A stretch of 64,000 bases of DNA from Solen grandis (taxonomy: Eukaryota; Mollusca; Bivalvia; Adapedonta; Solenidae), in the NCBI GenBank assembly GCA_021229015.1, contig CM037777.1:54885089-54949088 (forward strand), in the 5' to 3' direction. The notes under the pieces were generated by a model. The model searched no databases and was not told the DNA's origin. It was given only the letters and a program-made list of their open reading frames with translations. Below, piece by piece: positions 1 through 10,363 of the stretch. The translations under genes and the position numbers were made by a program. How positions within the stretch are numbered: the stretch's first letter is position 1; the number at the start of each line of letters is the position of its first letter.

Positions 1-1013
1 AGCCATGATCATTTTCAAATAAATACATGCATAAATCAACATTACAGAACATGGCGGACATATTTTTTTTCATAATGCCTGAAATAAATAAGTAAGCATA
101 TATACGAACAGAATGTTTATATTTAAAAGGAAATCTAGTAATAAACATATAAACCCAATGTTTTCACTTTGTATATATATACAATATACATACACATATA
201 TATATATATACGTATTTACACACACACATATATATACACATGTACACTACTACTGTAGCTGGTTACTAGGAGCCAACTTTTCCGATCTGATATAAATGAC
301 TAAAAAGACAGCTAGAGCTATTAAAATTATGTGATAAAAAAGGAACACACACTTTTATTTATAATTACATACTTTTTAATGCATTATATCTTTTTAATCT
401 TCAAAAAAAATGAATAAAAAGATTGCGTATAAGATTCAGGTGTTTATTTCTTCTCTCTTTTCTTAATAACAGAGAGAGAGAGACTTACTCAAGTAATATT
501 AATTTTATACATACGATAAATCAACAACAACATGAAACTCATAAACATGCACACACACTTTTATTTATAATACAATGAACTAAAGGAGAAAGAAAGAGGA
601 AGAATTCAACAGCAAAAATACTTAAACATGAACACACTCATTTATATAAAAAAAATGAAACATTATTTTCAAACTATTATGAAAATCAAAAGTAAGTTAT
701 TTTATTAAGAGACCGTTTTATTAAGAGACCACTTCCATAATTTCCCATGAGCGGACGCTTTAAACAAGTTTGACTGTACTTGTGTGTAAAAGAGGGATAT
801 AAGCAGCAAAACGAGACGGATGTAAACTGATAGGCAACTAATATTGTAAAAACTATCATTGCTCCTATTTATAATTATAATTATAGTAAGGTTAAAAAAA
901 TATTTCAGTTACAATCAATACCAAACTGCCCCAGTGCAATGCTTAAAACATAAAACGTTATACAGACATTCTACCTTAGTATTACTTTTTATGTTTTAAG
1001 GATTACACTAATA
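1..1013. other. AT-rich non-coding sequence with microsatellites
   Basis: No supported gene. Alternating TA/CA tracts occur at about 170-245 and a short GA run at 469-482. The phrase 'ttattaagagacc' is tandemly repeated at 700-735. Short open frames here are low-complexity. Confidence 0.6.
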
Positions 1014-1680
1014 GTGCTGATTACCCAGATAGATAAATGTACTAAATGATTATTCATAAACACAGCACTGGTTACCCAGATAGATAAATGTACTAATTGA
1101 TTAATCATAAACACAGCATTGGTTACCCAGGTAGATAAATGTACTAAATGATTATTCGTAAACACAGCACTGGTTACCCAGATAGATAAATGTACTAATT
1201 GATTATTCATAAACACAGCACTGGTTACCCAGACAGATAAATGTACTAATTGATTATTCATAAACACAGCACTGGTTACCCAGACAGATAAATGTACTAA
1301 TTGATTATTCATAAACACAGCACTGGTTACCCAGACAGATAAATGTACTAATTGATTATTCATAAACAGCACTAGTTACCCAGATAGATAAATGTACTAA
1401 TTGATTATTCATAAACAGCACTAGTTACCCAGATAGATAAATGTACTAATTGATTAATCATAAACACAGCACTGGTTACCCAGATAGATAAATGTACTAA
1501 TTGATTATTCATAAACACAGCACTAGTTACCCAGATAGATAAATGTACTAATTGATTATTCATAAACACAGCACTGGTTACCCAGACAGATAAATGTACT
1601 AATTGATTATTCATAAACACAGCACTGGTTACCCAGACAGATAAATGTACTAATTGATTATTCATAAACAGCACTAGTTA
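1014..1680. repeat. 51-bp minisatellite, about 13 units
   Basis: The unit runs 'cactggttacccaga' then 'agataaatgtactaattg' then 'attattcataaacacag' (51 bp). Two unit borders lack 2 bp (49 bp). Units differ by a few substitutions (agatag/agacag, tggtta/tagtta). Because 51 is divisible by 3, the minus strand reads as an open 17-residue periodic frame; this is not evidence of a gene. Confidence 0.95.
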
Positions 1681-1898
1681 CAAGATTTCAGATTTTCAGA
1701 TTTTCAGATTTTATTGATACTCTCAGTACAATATACAATTGTAAACATGAGGTAATACATAATCAATATATCGAACGAGGCATACATGCATACATACATA
1801 TACAAGGTAAGTAGTTTTGATGGTAATGAAATAATCAGGTAAAGAAAATATGTTGTTGAACGTTTAAGAATGAGGGAGAACTCTCATTAAACTGTCCT
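1681..1898 (-). mobile_element. 5'-truncated non-LTR retrotransposon tail inside the minisatellite
   Basis: On the minus strand the segment ends with AATAAA directly followed by repeated TCTGAAAA units, the arrangement seen at the 3' ends of CR1/L2-type LINEs. It separates two blocks of the same minisatellite. No coding part is visible, so the family assignment is tentative. Confidence 0.55.
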
Positions 1899-2053
1899 AT
1901 ACCCAGACAGATAAATGTACTAATTGATTATTCATCACAGCACTGGTTACCCAGATAGATAAATGTACTAATTGATTATTCATAAACACAGCACTGGTTA
2001 CCCAGATAGATAAATGTACTAATTGATTATTCATAAACACAGCATTGGTTACT
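1899..2053. repeat. 51-bp minisatellite, second block of about 3 units
   Basis: Same unit as 1014-1680, resuming after the inserted LINE-like tail, and ending at 'cagcattggttact'. Confidence 0.95.
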
Positions 2054-2174
2054 TATTTTCAAAACGTTTGATTTTCACAGGTATTTCTTTCTTCTTCTTT
2101 TTTTCTTTTGGAAAATTAAACTGAGATGCATCAGAATAAGCCGGGCTAGGGGATTATGAGAGTGATTTGTTAGT

Positions 2175-2800
2175 GTTTCTTTAGCTCACCAGAGCACAGC
2201 GGGCTAAAGTGAACTTTTATGATCACCCTGCCTCCGTCTTCCGTCGTTAGGTCGGTGGTTCTACCCAGATGTCTCCGTGCATTCGGGGTCTTCCTCCACC
2301 TGTAATTAGCATGGACGTCGCTATATGACTGAAATACTGTCGAAGCGACGGTAAACTCAAATAGTCAAGTCAAGTCTTCCGTCGTCGTTCGTCGTCCGTC
2401 GTCAACAGTTCAGTTTGCTTTAAACGACATCCCTCTGAATTTGATGAAACTTGGCTGTCATTCTTGGTGAACCTCACAAAAATTACTAAATAAACTTGAT
2501 CCATGCAGAACACTCGTGCCATAGCAACCAACGAATTAACTTTAAAAAACTTCAAAAATCTCTCTTTAACAGTGGTCAGAATTTTTTCTTTTGGCACAAA
2601 TGGTCAGCTCAAAGTGCACAAAGTGCTCTACCATAGTTGATCCCTTGAAAAATGAGGCCAATTGGGGGTTGGCTAATTTCCTTATATACTCTGTGAAGAA
2701 AATTTCAAAATTTTTATCCTATGCATCCAATAGCCAGACTCTTATTTCATTGGACACAAAAAGTCCCTCATCACTATCTAGCATAATATGTTAAAATAAA
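2175..2800 (+). repeat. Dispersed repeat (gctcaccagagcac family), hit by a SINE
   Basis: It starts 'tagctcaccagagcacagcg' and continues after the SINE with 'cgtcgtccgtcgtc' and 'gatgaaacttggctgtcatt'. The same order of blocks is found at 3152-3600. Confidence 0.6.
2248..2373 (+). mobile_element. Short SINE (family 1) with 12-bp target duplication
   Basis: A 126-bp element from 'taggtcggtggttctaccc' to 'caaatagtcaagtcaa', flanked by GTCTTCCGTCGT at 2236-2247 and 2374-2385. Its core ('cattcggggtcttcctccac', 'atatgactgaaatactgtcg') recurs at 23715-23815, 57700-57830 and, inverted, 61205-61315. Confidence 0.85.
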
Positions 2801-3151
2801 CCCTTATATATTAAAGAGAATTTAAGAAATTCTTCTCTTCTCGAACTCATGTTTTGCGCCAATGATTACCACAAGGTTTATATCATAATTGCGTAAGCAT
2901 TTCGATCTCTTGAAAATCAAGGCCTCCAGATGATCGACTATATTAAGAATTCTATGTATCTGAAAACTGAATCTGGTAGTCTGCTGGAAGAAACCAGGTA
3001 CAATCAAATGACTTGAATCGTTTTAATAAGATGATGTACTCTTTGCGGGTCCCCTTCTCTGCTTTCATGCTCAAATATTTTTCCAGATCAAATGCATTTA
3101 TTACGAATTCAATTTGAAACATTGTCAATGATGGTAAAATAATCCATTTTA

Positions 3152-3600
3152 GCTCATCAGAGCACAATGTGCTCAAGGTTAGCTATCGGGATCACCCTCT
3201 GTCCGTTATTGTCTGTCGTCGTGCGTTTGTCCGCCATGCGTCGTCAAACAATTTTCTTAAAACATCATCTACTCTGAAACCGCTGAGAACAAATTGATGT
3301 AACTTGGCATGAATGATCCTTAGGCAGATCAAAAGTTAACTAAAAAAAACTTGATCATGCAGAACTCTTGTTGCCCTGGCAACCTACGCCTTTTTTTTTT
3401 TTTAAAAAAAATTTTATCTGAAACCAATGGTCAGAATTTAATTTCCTCAACATTATATACTCTAGATTATAAAATTTCAAAACTCATCTTCTCTGAAACC
3501 AATAGTCAGAATTTAATTTCATTTGGCACAATTGGTCATCCTAATTTTCTCTACCATATATGCTAAAATAAAGTTGATCCCTTAAAAAAAAAAGTCCCCA
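3152..3600 (+). repeat. Dispersed repeat (gctcatcagagcac family)
   Basis: It opens 'tagctcatcagagcacaatg' followed by 'ctcaaggttagctatc', then 'gtccgccatgcgtcgtc' and 'gatgtaacttggcatgaatg'. It parallels 2175-2800 and 47430-48115. No gene. Confidence 0.6.
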
Positions 3601-3924
3601 CAGCGTTGGTTTTAGTAAGGGATAATCAATATTCTTTTAGAATACTCTAATAAATATAGAATATATATCCAATTTATTTTTATATACATGTCGTAAATAC
3701 CGTAGGAATTGTTTCAATGGTTTAAATTCTATTTTATTTTAGTGAATTGTAAATTATAGCGAAATGAGCAGTTTTGTCACAGACTTTTTTTTTTTTTTGG
3801 TTAACTTAAAACCATGTCAACCAGGTTGAAATTTGAATGTGTCTTACTATGTACATAAAAGACAACGTACGATGGTAATATTAATATCAAGAATGTAACA
3901 AAAGCAATTAGTAACTCGCTTATA

Positions 3925-4905
3925 AAATTTCAAAACTCACTTAACTCGCTAAAACCTAAAGAAAGTGCCAAGGTTGTGATCCATGTTTTTACCTCACTAA
4001 ACTGTTTGTCCGAGTTTCGGAGCGCAGTCGCTGATAATTGAAAAGTGGACACGCATACACACAGCAAGGATACTTTAATGTTCCGTACAATACTTGATTT
4101 TGAGCAACTCAGCTGTTTAAAGTGACCACTTTTCCTTGGCCCTCCGTCCATAGCACAATTTGGTTATGGCAGAGAACGAATGCAGAGAGGCTGCCGATAT
4201 GGTTATGCACCTTGAATAATAAACAAACTATTTATTTTCTTCTTATCTCTAATTATTGCACAGAATTATGTTATGCCCCCTTTAACGGCCCGGACTCGTT
4301 CCCCCAACAGTGAAAAAACACAGAAGGGCAAGAAGCATGAAACTGTTATTTCACAACATTAAAACACAAAGTACGCTAGCAGTATGCTTAAAAAAAACAA
4401 TCGCTGACAAAATGCAGAGAGCCTGCCTGTGGTAAATGTGTGCTTCAAAAAGTGATGTGCAGAGAGACCTCCAGTGCCACGACAAAACCGACAGTAGGGC
4501 TTTCAAGAAATTTACATCAAAATCGGCCATTTTATCGGTATCTTCTTGAAGAATAAACTGAAAAGAATACATTCGATGGTCATATTATAGACATAATCAA
4601 AGCAATAACCTGCTGAAGCCTGTAGAAAGTGCCGAGGTTATGTTCCATATTGGTACATCACTTACCTGTTTGGCCGAGTTTCAGGTCGCAGTCGCTGATA
4701 ATTGAAGTTTACACGCATATACATAGCTAAGATACTCTAATATTCCGTGCAATACTTAATATTGAGCAACTCACCTTTGAAATGTGACCATTGGTCGGTT
4801 TCTTCCCTTTCAGCGTTTGCTAGTATTTATGGCAGAGAATGACCGGTGCAAACGCAGAGAGCCTGCCGATATAGCGATTTCCGCAGAGAGCCTGCCGATA
4901 TGGTT
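3925..4905. repeat. Locally duplicated ~300-bp block (3925-4220 and 4605-4905)
   Basis: Both blocks share 'cagtcgctgataattgaa', 'gttccgt(a/g)caatactt', 'ttgagcaactcac/g' and 'gccgatatggttatgcacc'. The second also repeats 'cagagagcctgccgata' twice. A possible minus-strand donor (CAAAG|GTGAGT) lies at about 4773 in the second block, and the equivalent site in the first is changed (CAG|CTGAGT). No product was recognised. Confidence 0.6.
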
Positions 4906-4948
4906 ATGCACCGTGTACCCGGGTGTCTGCGTGCATTCGGTGTCTTCC
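4905..4948 (+). mobile_element. Left half of a SINE interrupted by the MULE
   Basis: 'cgtgtacccgggtgtctg' followed by 'cgtgcattcggtgtctt' corresponds to the first third of SINE family 1 and stops exactly where the MULE end begins. The rest of the SINE appears at 23708-23815. Confidence 0.6.
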
Positions 4949-5470
4949 CAACTGTCCCACTTTTATATAAAACAGTAAAAATCAAGGTGGGACAGTTGGA
5001 ATCATGCTTAATTGGATAACAATAGACTGTCATGGATGAGTGACTATAGTCTTTACCTAAATGGATGGAATATTTCAGTGCAATTATTTGTCTTATTGTC
5101 TTATATTATTAAGAGCATTTGCAATAGTATTTATGGTTAGTAATATATTGCTTTAGTATTTTATTAATAAGTTATATGCTATTAGCAAAATTATTTATAA
5201 TAAGTATTTATAATACTTATTATGTTTTAGGATGTTGTCAGTATCTCTCTCCTCTCTCTCTGAAATGAAGAAAACAAACTCTTTATGTTTTCATTATATT
5301 TATTATTTTATTTCATGTGTCATGAACAAATCAATAAGACAGGGCTATATTCGGATGTGGTACAATTTATTGTATTTTGTTTTAATTTGAAAAAAAAGCA
5401 TTTCATTTAAACAACTGTGACATTCCACCCTACTGATCTGTTCTATACAGAGTTACTCGTCAAAACCGAA

Positions 5471-5794
5471 TCAAATGCGATGCACAATCGGATACTCCAT
5501 CACAGTGATTTCTTCAGCCATGTACTTGTGTTTCAGGGCAGACAGTCTCTGTTCAAGTTGTCGGTATTTCCTCCTCTTCTTTTCTCTCACTCCTCCGGCA
5601 CTGTGCTGAAGAATTTTGATAGCATTGGCAGCTTCAATCCTTTGTATTGTTTCCAAGAACTTGTAAATGTTCGGATGTGACTGTCTCATACTTTTCTTTA
5701 GTTTGTTGTGCCAGCCTTCCAAGTTGTTTGTTGTTCTTGGTCCTTCGGGTCTCGAAAGGGTTCCAGTTTTTTTTCCTTGTTCCCTAAACCCCAA
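5471..5794 (-). CDS. MULE transposase, C-terminal fragment
   Basis: It ends at a TAG on the minus strand. RTTNNLEGWHNKLKK followed by HPNIYKFLETIQRIE and a basic coiled segment (KKRRKYRQLEQRLSALKHKY) is the typical C terminus of animal FLYWCH-MULE transposases, where the N-x2-E-G-W-H motif follows the catalytic core. The upstream frame is lost in an error-rich stretch. In the intact gene this fragment would follow the part encoded at 22130-23011. Confidence 0.75.
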   Translation of the reverse strand: MGFREQGKKTGTLSRPEGPRTTNNLEGWHNKLKKSMRQSHPNIYKFLETIQRIEAANAIKILQHSAGGVREKKRRKYRQLEQRLSALKHKYMAEEITVMEYPIVHRI

Positions 5795-5799
5795 TGTTC

Positions 5800-6935
5800 A
5801 GTGCATAGTCTTGTAAACCCTTGAAACATCCACTGGAATCTCTGCATTTTCAGCATGTCAGTGCGACAAACCCACATTTTTAAAAATTTTTGAAAATGGG
5901 GACTAGGGGCAAAAAATGCAGTTTCTTTTTCCCTTGTTTTTTTAAAGCCCTCATTTCAAAATACAGTCCAATTTAAGCCAATTTTCGGGTTTTCCGCCAA
6001 AACACTGGTGTTTTAATGAAAAAAAACCCCCCTTTCACATTCACATTTGGAAACACTCTGCGAGCTGCCGTTGGTTGCTGCCTCAAAGTCTATCAGGAGG
6101 TGTTGGCCCCATTTCCCTTTTCCTATTTCCCTGCATTTTTTGGGGGAAGTTTGTTAAAAAAGTCTGCAGTAAATCCTTTCATTTTTTCCCCGGCAAAAGG
6201 GGCCCCAAAACTAACGGATACTGTTTTCCTTCAATATATCCATGGAGTGTGTAGACCTGGTGATTTTTGTCTTGGGGACACATAAAATGTTCCGTTCCCC
6301 CCATATATGGTTTTTGGGGTTTTGTTTCCGATGCTGGAGATTTGTTTTTTGTTTGCAAAAATCAGCATCCTGTTGTATTTTTCTGCCCATTTAACCCGTA
6401 GGGAAATGCTACCCAGTGTGCGTTTCAGTCCATTTTCCATCCCAAAATTTTGTCACTCCTGGACTTTGGTTTTCCCCCGGGCTCAATGCCCCCCCTTTTC
6501 CCTGTATAGAAAATGAAATTGGGGAGGGGAAGGTTGGGAATCCTTTGCAGACTTGTTTGATTTCGTCCCCTTTTCTGTCTCTCAGACTGGATATGATTTT
6601 TATATATTGAAGGGAAACGGGTGGTTTCTTGGTGCCCCCTTTCGCATGAGTTGATTTTTTCATGGGTTCAGTTATGTGTTCGGCTGCATGATTTATTTGG
6701 GGATTGGTCACAGAAACTGGGAAAGTTTTTTAGCTTTTGTTTTTTTTTAGGAAAAGGGTTTTTGGACATTTAAAAAGACCCAGTCACCCTTGTTGGTTTT
6801 TGGTTTTTGACCTTGGGGATCTGAATCCCTTTTTCCAGGGCTATCACCACCACGTTGGGGTTTTTACAAAAAGACCTACTTGTGCATTTGCCCTTTTAGC
6901 TTTTAATTTCCGGGCGTTTTTATTAGTTTAAATTT
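5800..6935 (-). pseudogene. MULE transposase N-terminal region, frame destroyed by homopolymer errors
   Basis: It aligns along its length with 22130-23011 but with many enlarged runs of G, T, C or A (for example 'ggtttttggggttttg' against 'ggttgggttctg'). Fragments of the transposase frame are recognisable on the minus strand. The error pattern looks technical, not evolutionary. Confidence 0.7.
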
Positions 6936-8199
6936 TCCCATAAATGAAGCATTTAATCAGAAAGTAAATTTTTAATTTTATTGATTTAAGTTCAGTTTAT
7001 TAAAGAGATATCACAGTTTTAAGTCACAATAAATTTGATAACCCAAAAAAGTTAATTTTCTTTTAAAACAAATTGTTTTTTTTAAGTAGTAAACTGTAGA
7101 TCAAAGGACTTGTTTGTATTTTGGAGCCATAATGACCCTCTTGTTAGTCTTAGCTGCGAATTGACTCGGATTGTACGTCAGGGTGAGGGACTCCTATGAT
7201 ATTGTTGATATATTCGGGATTTTGAAATGTTCTCGTTAGTAAGAATGCACAGTCCTGCTACGGCGATAACCTCTTCTGGTCAGTTTTATCATCAAAATCA
7301 ATATTAAATAGGAAATTCAAATCGCCATCGTCTGACTGACCATGTCGGTGGGTTGCTAGACTCAATAAACTGACAGAGAGGTGGAGGAAAACCCGTTCGG
7401 GTAGAACCACCGACCTTCCGCAAGCCAGCTGAGAGGCTTCCCCATATCAAGCATCCGGATAAACATGAAGGGGCTCTAAAACAAAGGGGCTAGGAAACAG
7501 TAAGTCAACGGCTGTAATCAATCGGCCATAGAGCACGCCTACCGCAACCCCTTTCAGTTGAACTGCATAAAAAATAACGCTTTTTTCTGTAGTAATAAAA
7601 TTTTAATATACTTTTTATAGACCAAATCTGACAGCTGGGGTGAATGGTAAACATCACTTCCATAAGGACACATTACATACACGAAAATATGTAGCTTTAA
7701 CAAACCCCTTTAAAAAACAGAAATAAAAATATGATTAACAAATGCAAAATAAAAGTGAAAAAAGTGTCATGAAATAACATGGAAATAACACAACAATGAG
7801 TAGAATCATCATTACATGAAATAGTTTGTGTTTATTGTTTTTATGTAAGTTTAAAACTGTCCTTATTAAGGGCAGTTCGTTTTAAACGAACATCTGACTA
7901 AAATTTTAGGGGAAAAAACACAACATTTAATATTCTTCTCCTCCTTAAATTCTCTCATATAATCCATATTGGCTTTAAACTGGAGAACAGTGACACAACT
8001 GTTATTGTATATATACAACTTTATGTGGCAAACTCATAATTCAACGACCATTAATTAAGCAAGATATTATTGCTAGCAATTGACAAATCAACTTCATATC
8101 AAACTGTATTTGATTAAATACAATTGAAACAATAACTTATAAACAATCTAAAGTGGAGACTTTTAAAGATGCACAATGTACTGTACTACATGTCATTAA

Positions 8200-8440
8200 T
8201 TAACCCTTTCCCTCATATAGACTCATTTTGACACACTCAATAGGTACCACATAAAGCCTGATCTGCAGAAAACCACAGTTAAACCTTACCAAATTTAATT
8301 ACAAATCCTCATTTCCAGACCACTGAGGAGCAGCGAACAGCATAAAACCTGATCAGCCTGTGAGTTACTCGCAGGCTGATCTGGTTTTATGCTGTTCGCA
8401 TAGGTCTTTTCATGGTTTCCTCTATGAGGAAAGGGTTTAA
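8200..8440 (+). mobile_element. TTAA MITE (CCCTTTCCCTCAT family)
   Basis: TTAACCCTTTCCCTCATATA at the left and 'ctctatgaggaaagggtttaa' (mutated) at the right. In the middle, 8333-8365 pairs with 8367-8399 to form a near-perfect hairpin stem. Same insertion as 25074-25314. Confidence 0.85.
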
Positions 8441-9452
8441 ACCTGAGTACTTAAACAGATGAGTTTATCAGAGATCATCAAAATAAACCAGAGAAGTGGT
8501 AAAAATTAGCACAAACCTGGAAGCTAGAGACAGGTTAAATGTCTGAGCTTGTTAAAATTGTTTAGTTTCATATAATTGGCCTTGTTGCTGAATTTTATTA
8601 CATGATACAGATATATAAATTAGAATTAGCCTAAATTTAGATGAAAGGTTAACTACATGAATATAGTAAGAGGACCAAATGACACTAACAGAATAATCAA
8701 GAGGTCTTACTTACTGCTAAGTAACATCTGAAACTTGTAAAGGAAGAACAAAACTTGCCACTTACATGTTTCATACTGTCCATATGGAATAGAGAGCCCA
8801 TGTACGCTAATTTTCAAACCACTCATACACAATTAATTCAAGACAGCTTTTGTTGTTAATGCAAACTTGGTTTAATCCCGGGTAAATCTAATGTAAAAGA
8901 GTTGAGGTCACACGTTTGGACATGTGGATATCCTCAAGGAATTCCGTGGATTCTTCCTGCAAATGCTACCATTAGATGCAAAAGGACTTTCAGATTTTTT
9001 TTCTGTTCGTTGTAAAAGATATGAAGTCTGAACTTCAACTTTGATTAGATAAAAGCAAGACATATTAAGTAGATTGGCTGTGTTTGTGCTGTAGATACAC
9101 ACAGGAAATATAAGGTAGATTGACAGAACTTATAAATGCACTCTTTAAACAACACTTGCCACTGAGTACTGATTCCTAATCAACAAAATGAAGTGTAAAT
9201 ACTAATGGAATGTAAAGTAACAAGGAAATAAACAACCAAAAAATAATTCACCAATCAGTTTCACTGCTACAACTAATCATATTCAGAACAACCTTAAATA
9301 AATGATAACAACGGAGTTTTGTAAACAAATTCAATTAAAAAGGACCAACAGGTTATGTAAAAATTGCTCTCTAAAGAAAATGGTATGTAACTAATAATAT
9401 ATTTTAATTGCTAACTGACATGAAATAACTAATGTGATACCACGGACCACTT

Positions 9453-10008
9453 TAAAGCAGCTCGTTCACAGATGATCAGTAGAAATTTAAAAAAAATCCT
9501 ACCCTTCATCAAAAATGTTGATAAAGACTTTGTTTCCTGACAAATTTAAAACTCAGCAAGTATAGGTCACATTACACGAGAAAACACTATTTTCATAAAA
9601 CACAACTTCGAGGATATCGGTTAAATACAGAACATTGTATATCTGTTCTATAGGTGCTTGCAGACCATGTGACCTTTCCACATAAAGGCGTCTTCACCCT
9701 TCAGGGTAGCGATTTCATAAGATCAGTCTATGAAGTTAGTGCATGAGTGAAGAGTGAATGTGATCAGCAAAGTGTGGCAAATGAAAATAGAAAATATAAA
9801 TATAGGTATTATAATTCTAAATATAGTTTCAATATCGTCTGTGACGGTATTGCCTTTGATGGGGAAACTGCCATTTATTTTTTTTGACTATCACGAATGA
9901 TGCATTTGGTGACCATGTGTCTGTAGATGGGTACTGATATACATAATACACACATATAGTTAAAAATCAAATTCTTAGACAATGACCATCTGTGAACGAG
10001 CTGCTTTA
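9453..10008. mobile_element. 556-bp element with perfect 22-bp TIR
   Basis: 9453-9474 (starts TAAAGCAGCTCGTTCA) is the exact reverse complement of 9987-10008. The interior is AT-rich and non-coding. No target duplication longer than TTTA/TTA could be fixed. Same element at 26297-26855. Confidence 0.7.
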
Positions 10009-10131
10009 TAACATGTAAGAAAAATGAGACAAAGTGCAGCTCCATTATGACATTATCTAGGGTCTAAGTCTAGATATTGCTTTATACTGGACCTTACTGT
10101 AGCAGTGTGAAAATGCACATTTTAACCCTTT

Positions 10132-10363
10132 CCCTCATATAGACTCATTTTGACGCACTCAATAGGTACCACTTAAAACTGACCCTGCAAAAACCAGAGT
10201 TAAACCTTACCAAATTTAATTACAAAATCCTCATTTCCGACCAATGAGGAGCAGCGAACAGCATAAAACCTGATCAGCCTGCAAGTTACTCGCAGGCTGA
10301 TCGGGTTTTTTATGTTGTTCGCATAGGTCTTTTCATGGTTTCCTCTATGAGGGAAAGGGTTAA
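10132..10363 (+). mobile_element. TTAA MITE (CCCTTTCCCTCAT family)
   Basis: Complete, with TTAA at both borders (10132-10135, 10360-10363) and an internal hairpin ('agcctgcaagttactcgcag'). Same insertion as 26967-27208. Confidence 0.87.

Larger units (their letters stand above)
4949..7118 (-). mobile_element. MULE (Mutator-like) transposon, left end and error-rich body (copy A)
   Basis: It begins CCCAACTGTCCCACTTTT with an inverted 'gtgggacagttgg' at 4988-5000, matching the opposite end near 23700. It holds the C-terminal part of a MULE transposase (5471-5794) and a degraded version of its N-terminal part (about 6000-6930). It breaks off near 7118, where the duplicated VSP segment starts, so the right end is missing here. 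Confidence 0.7.

Noticed and set aside
989..1674. Long periodic open frames on the minus strand (17-residue repeat)
   Set aside because: The open frame follows from a 51-bp minisatellite unit; frame is lost where 49-bp units occur, and there is no splice or domain support.
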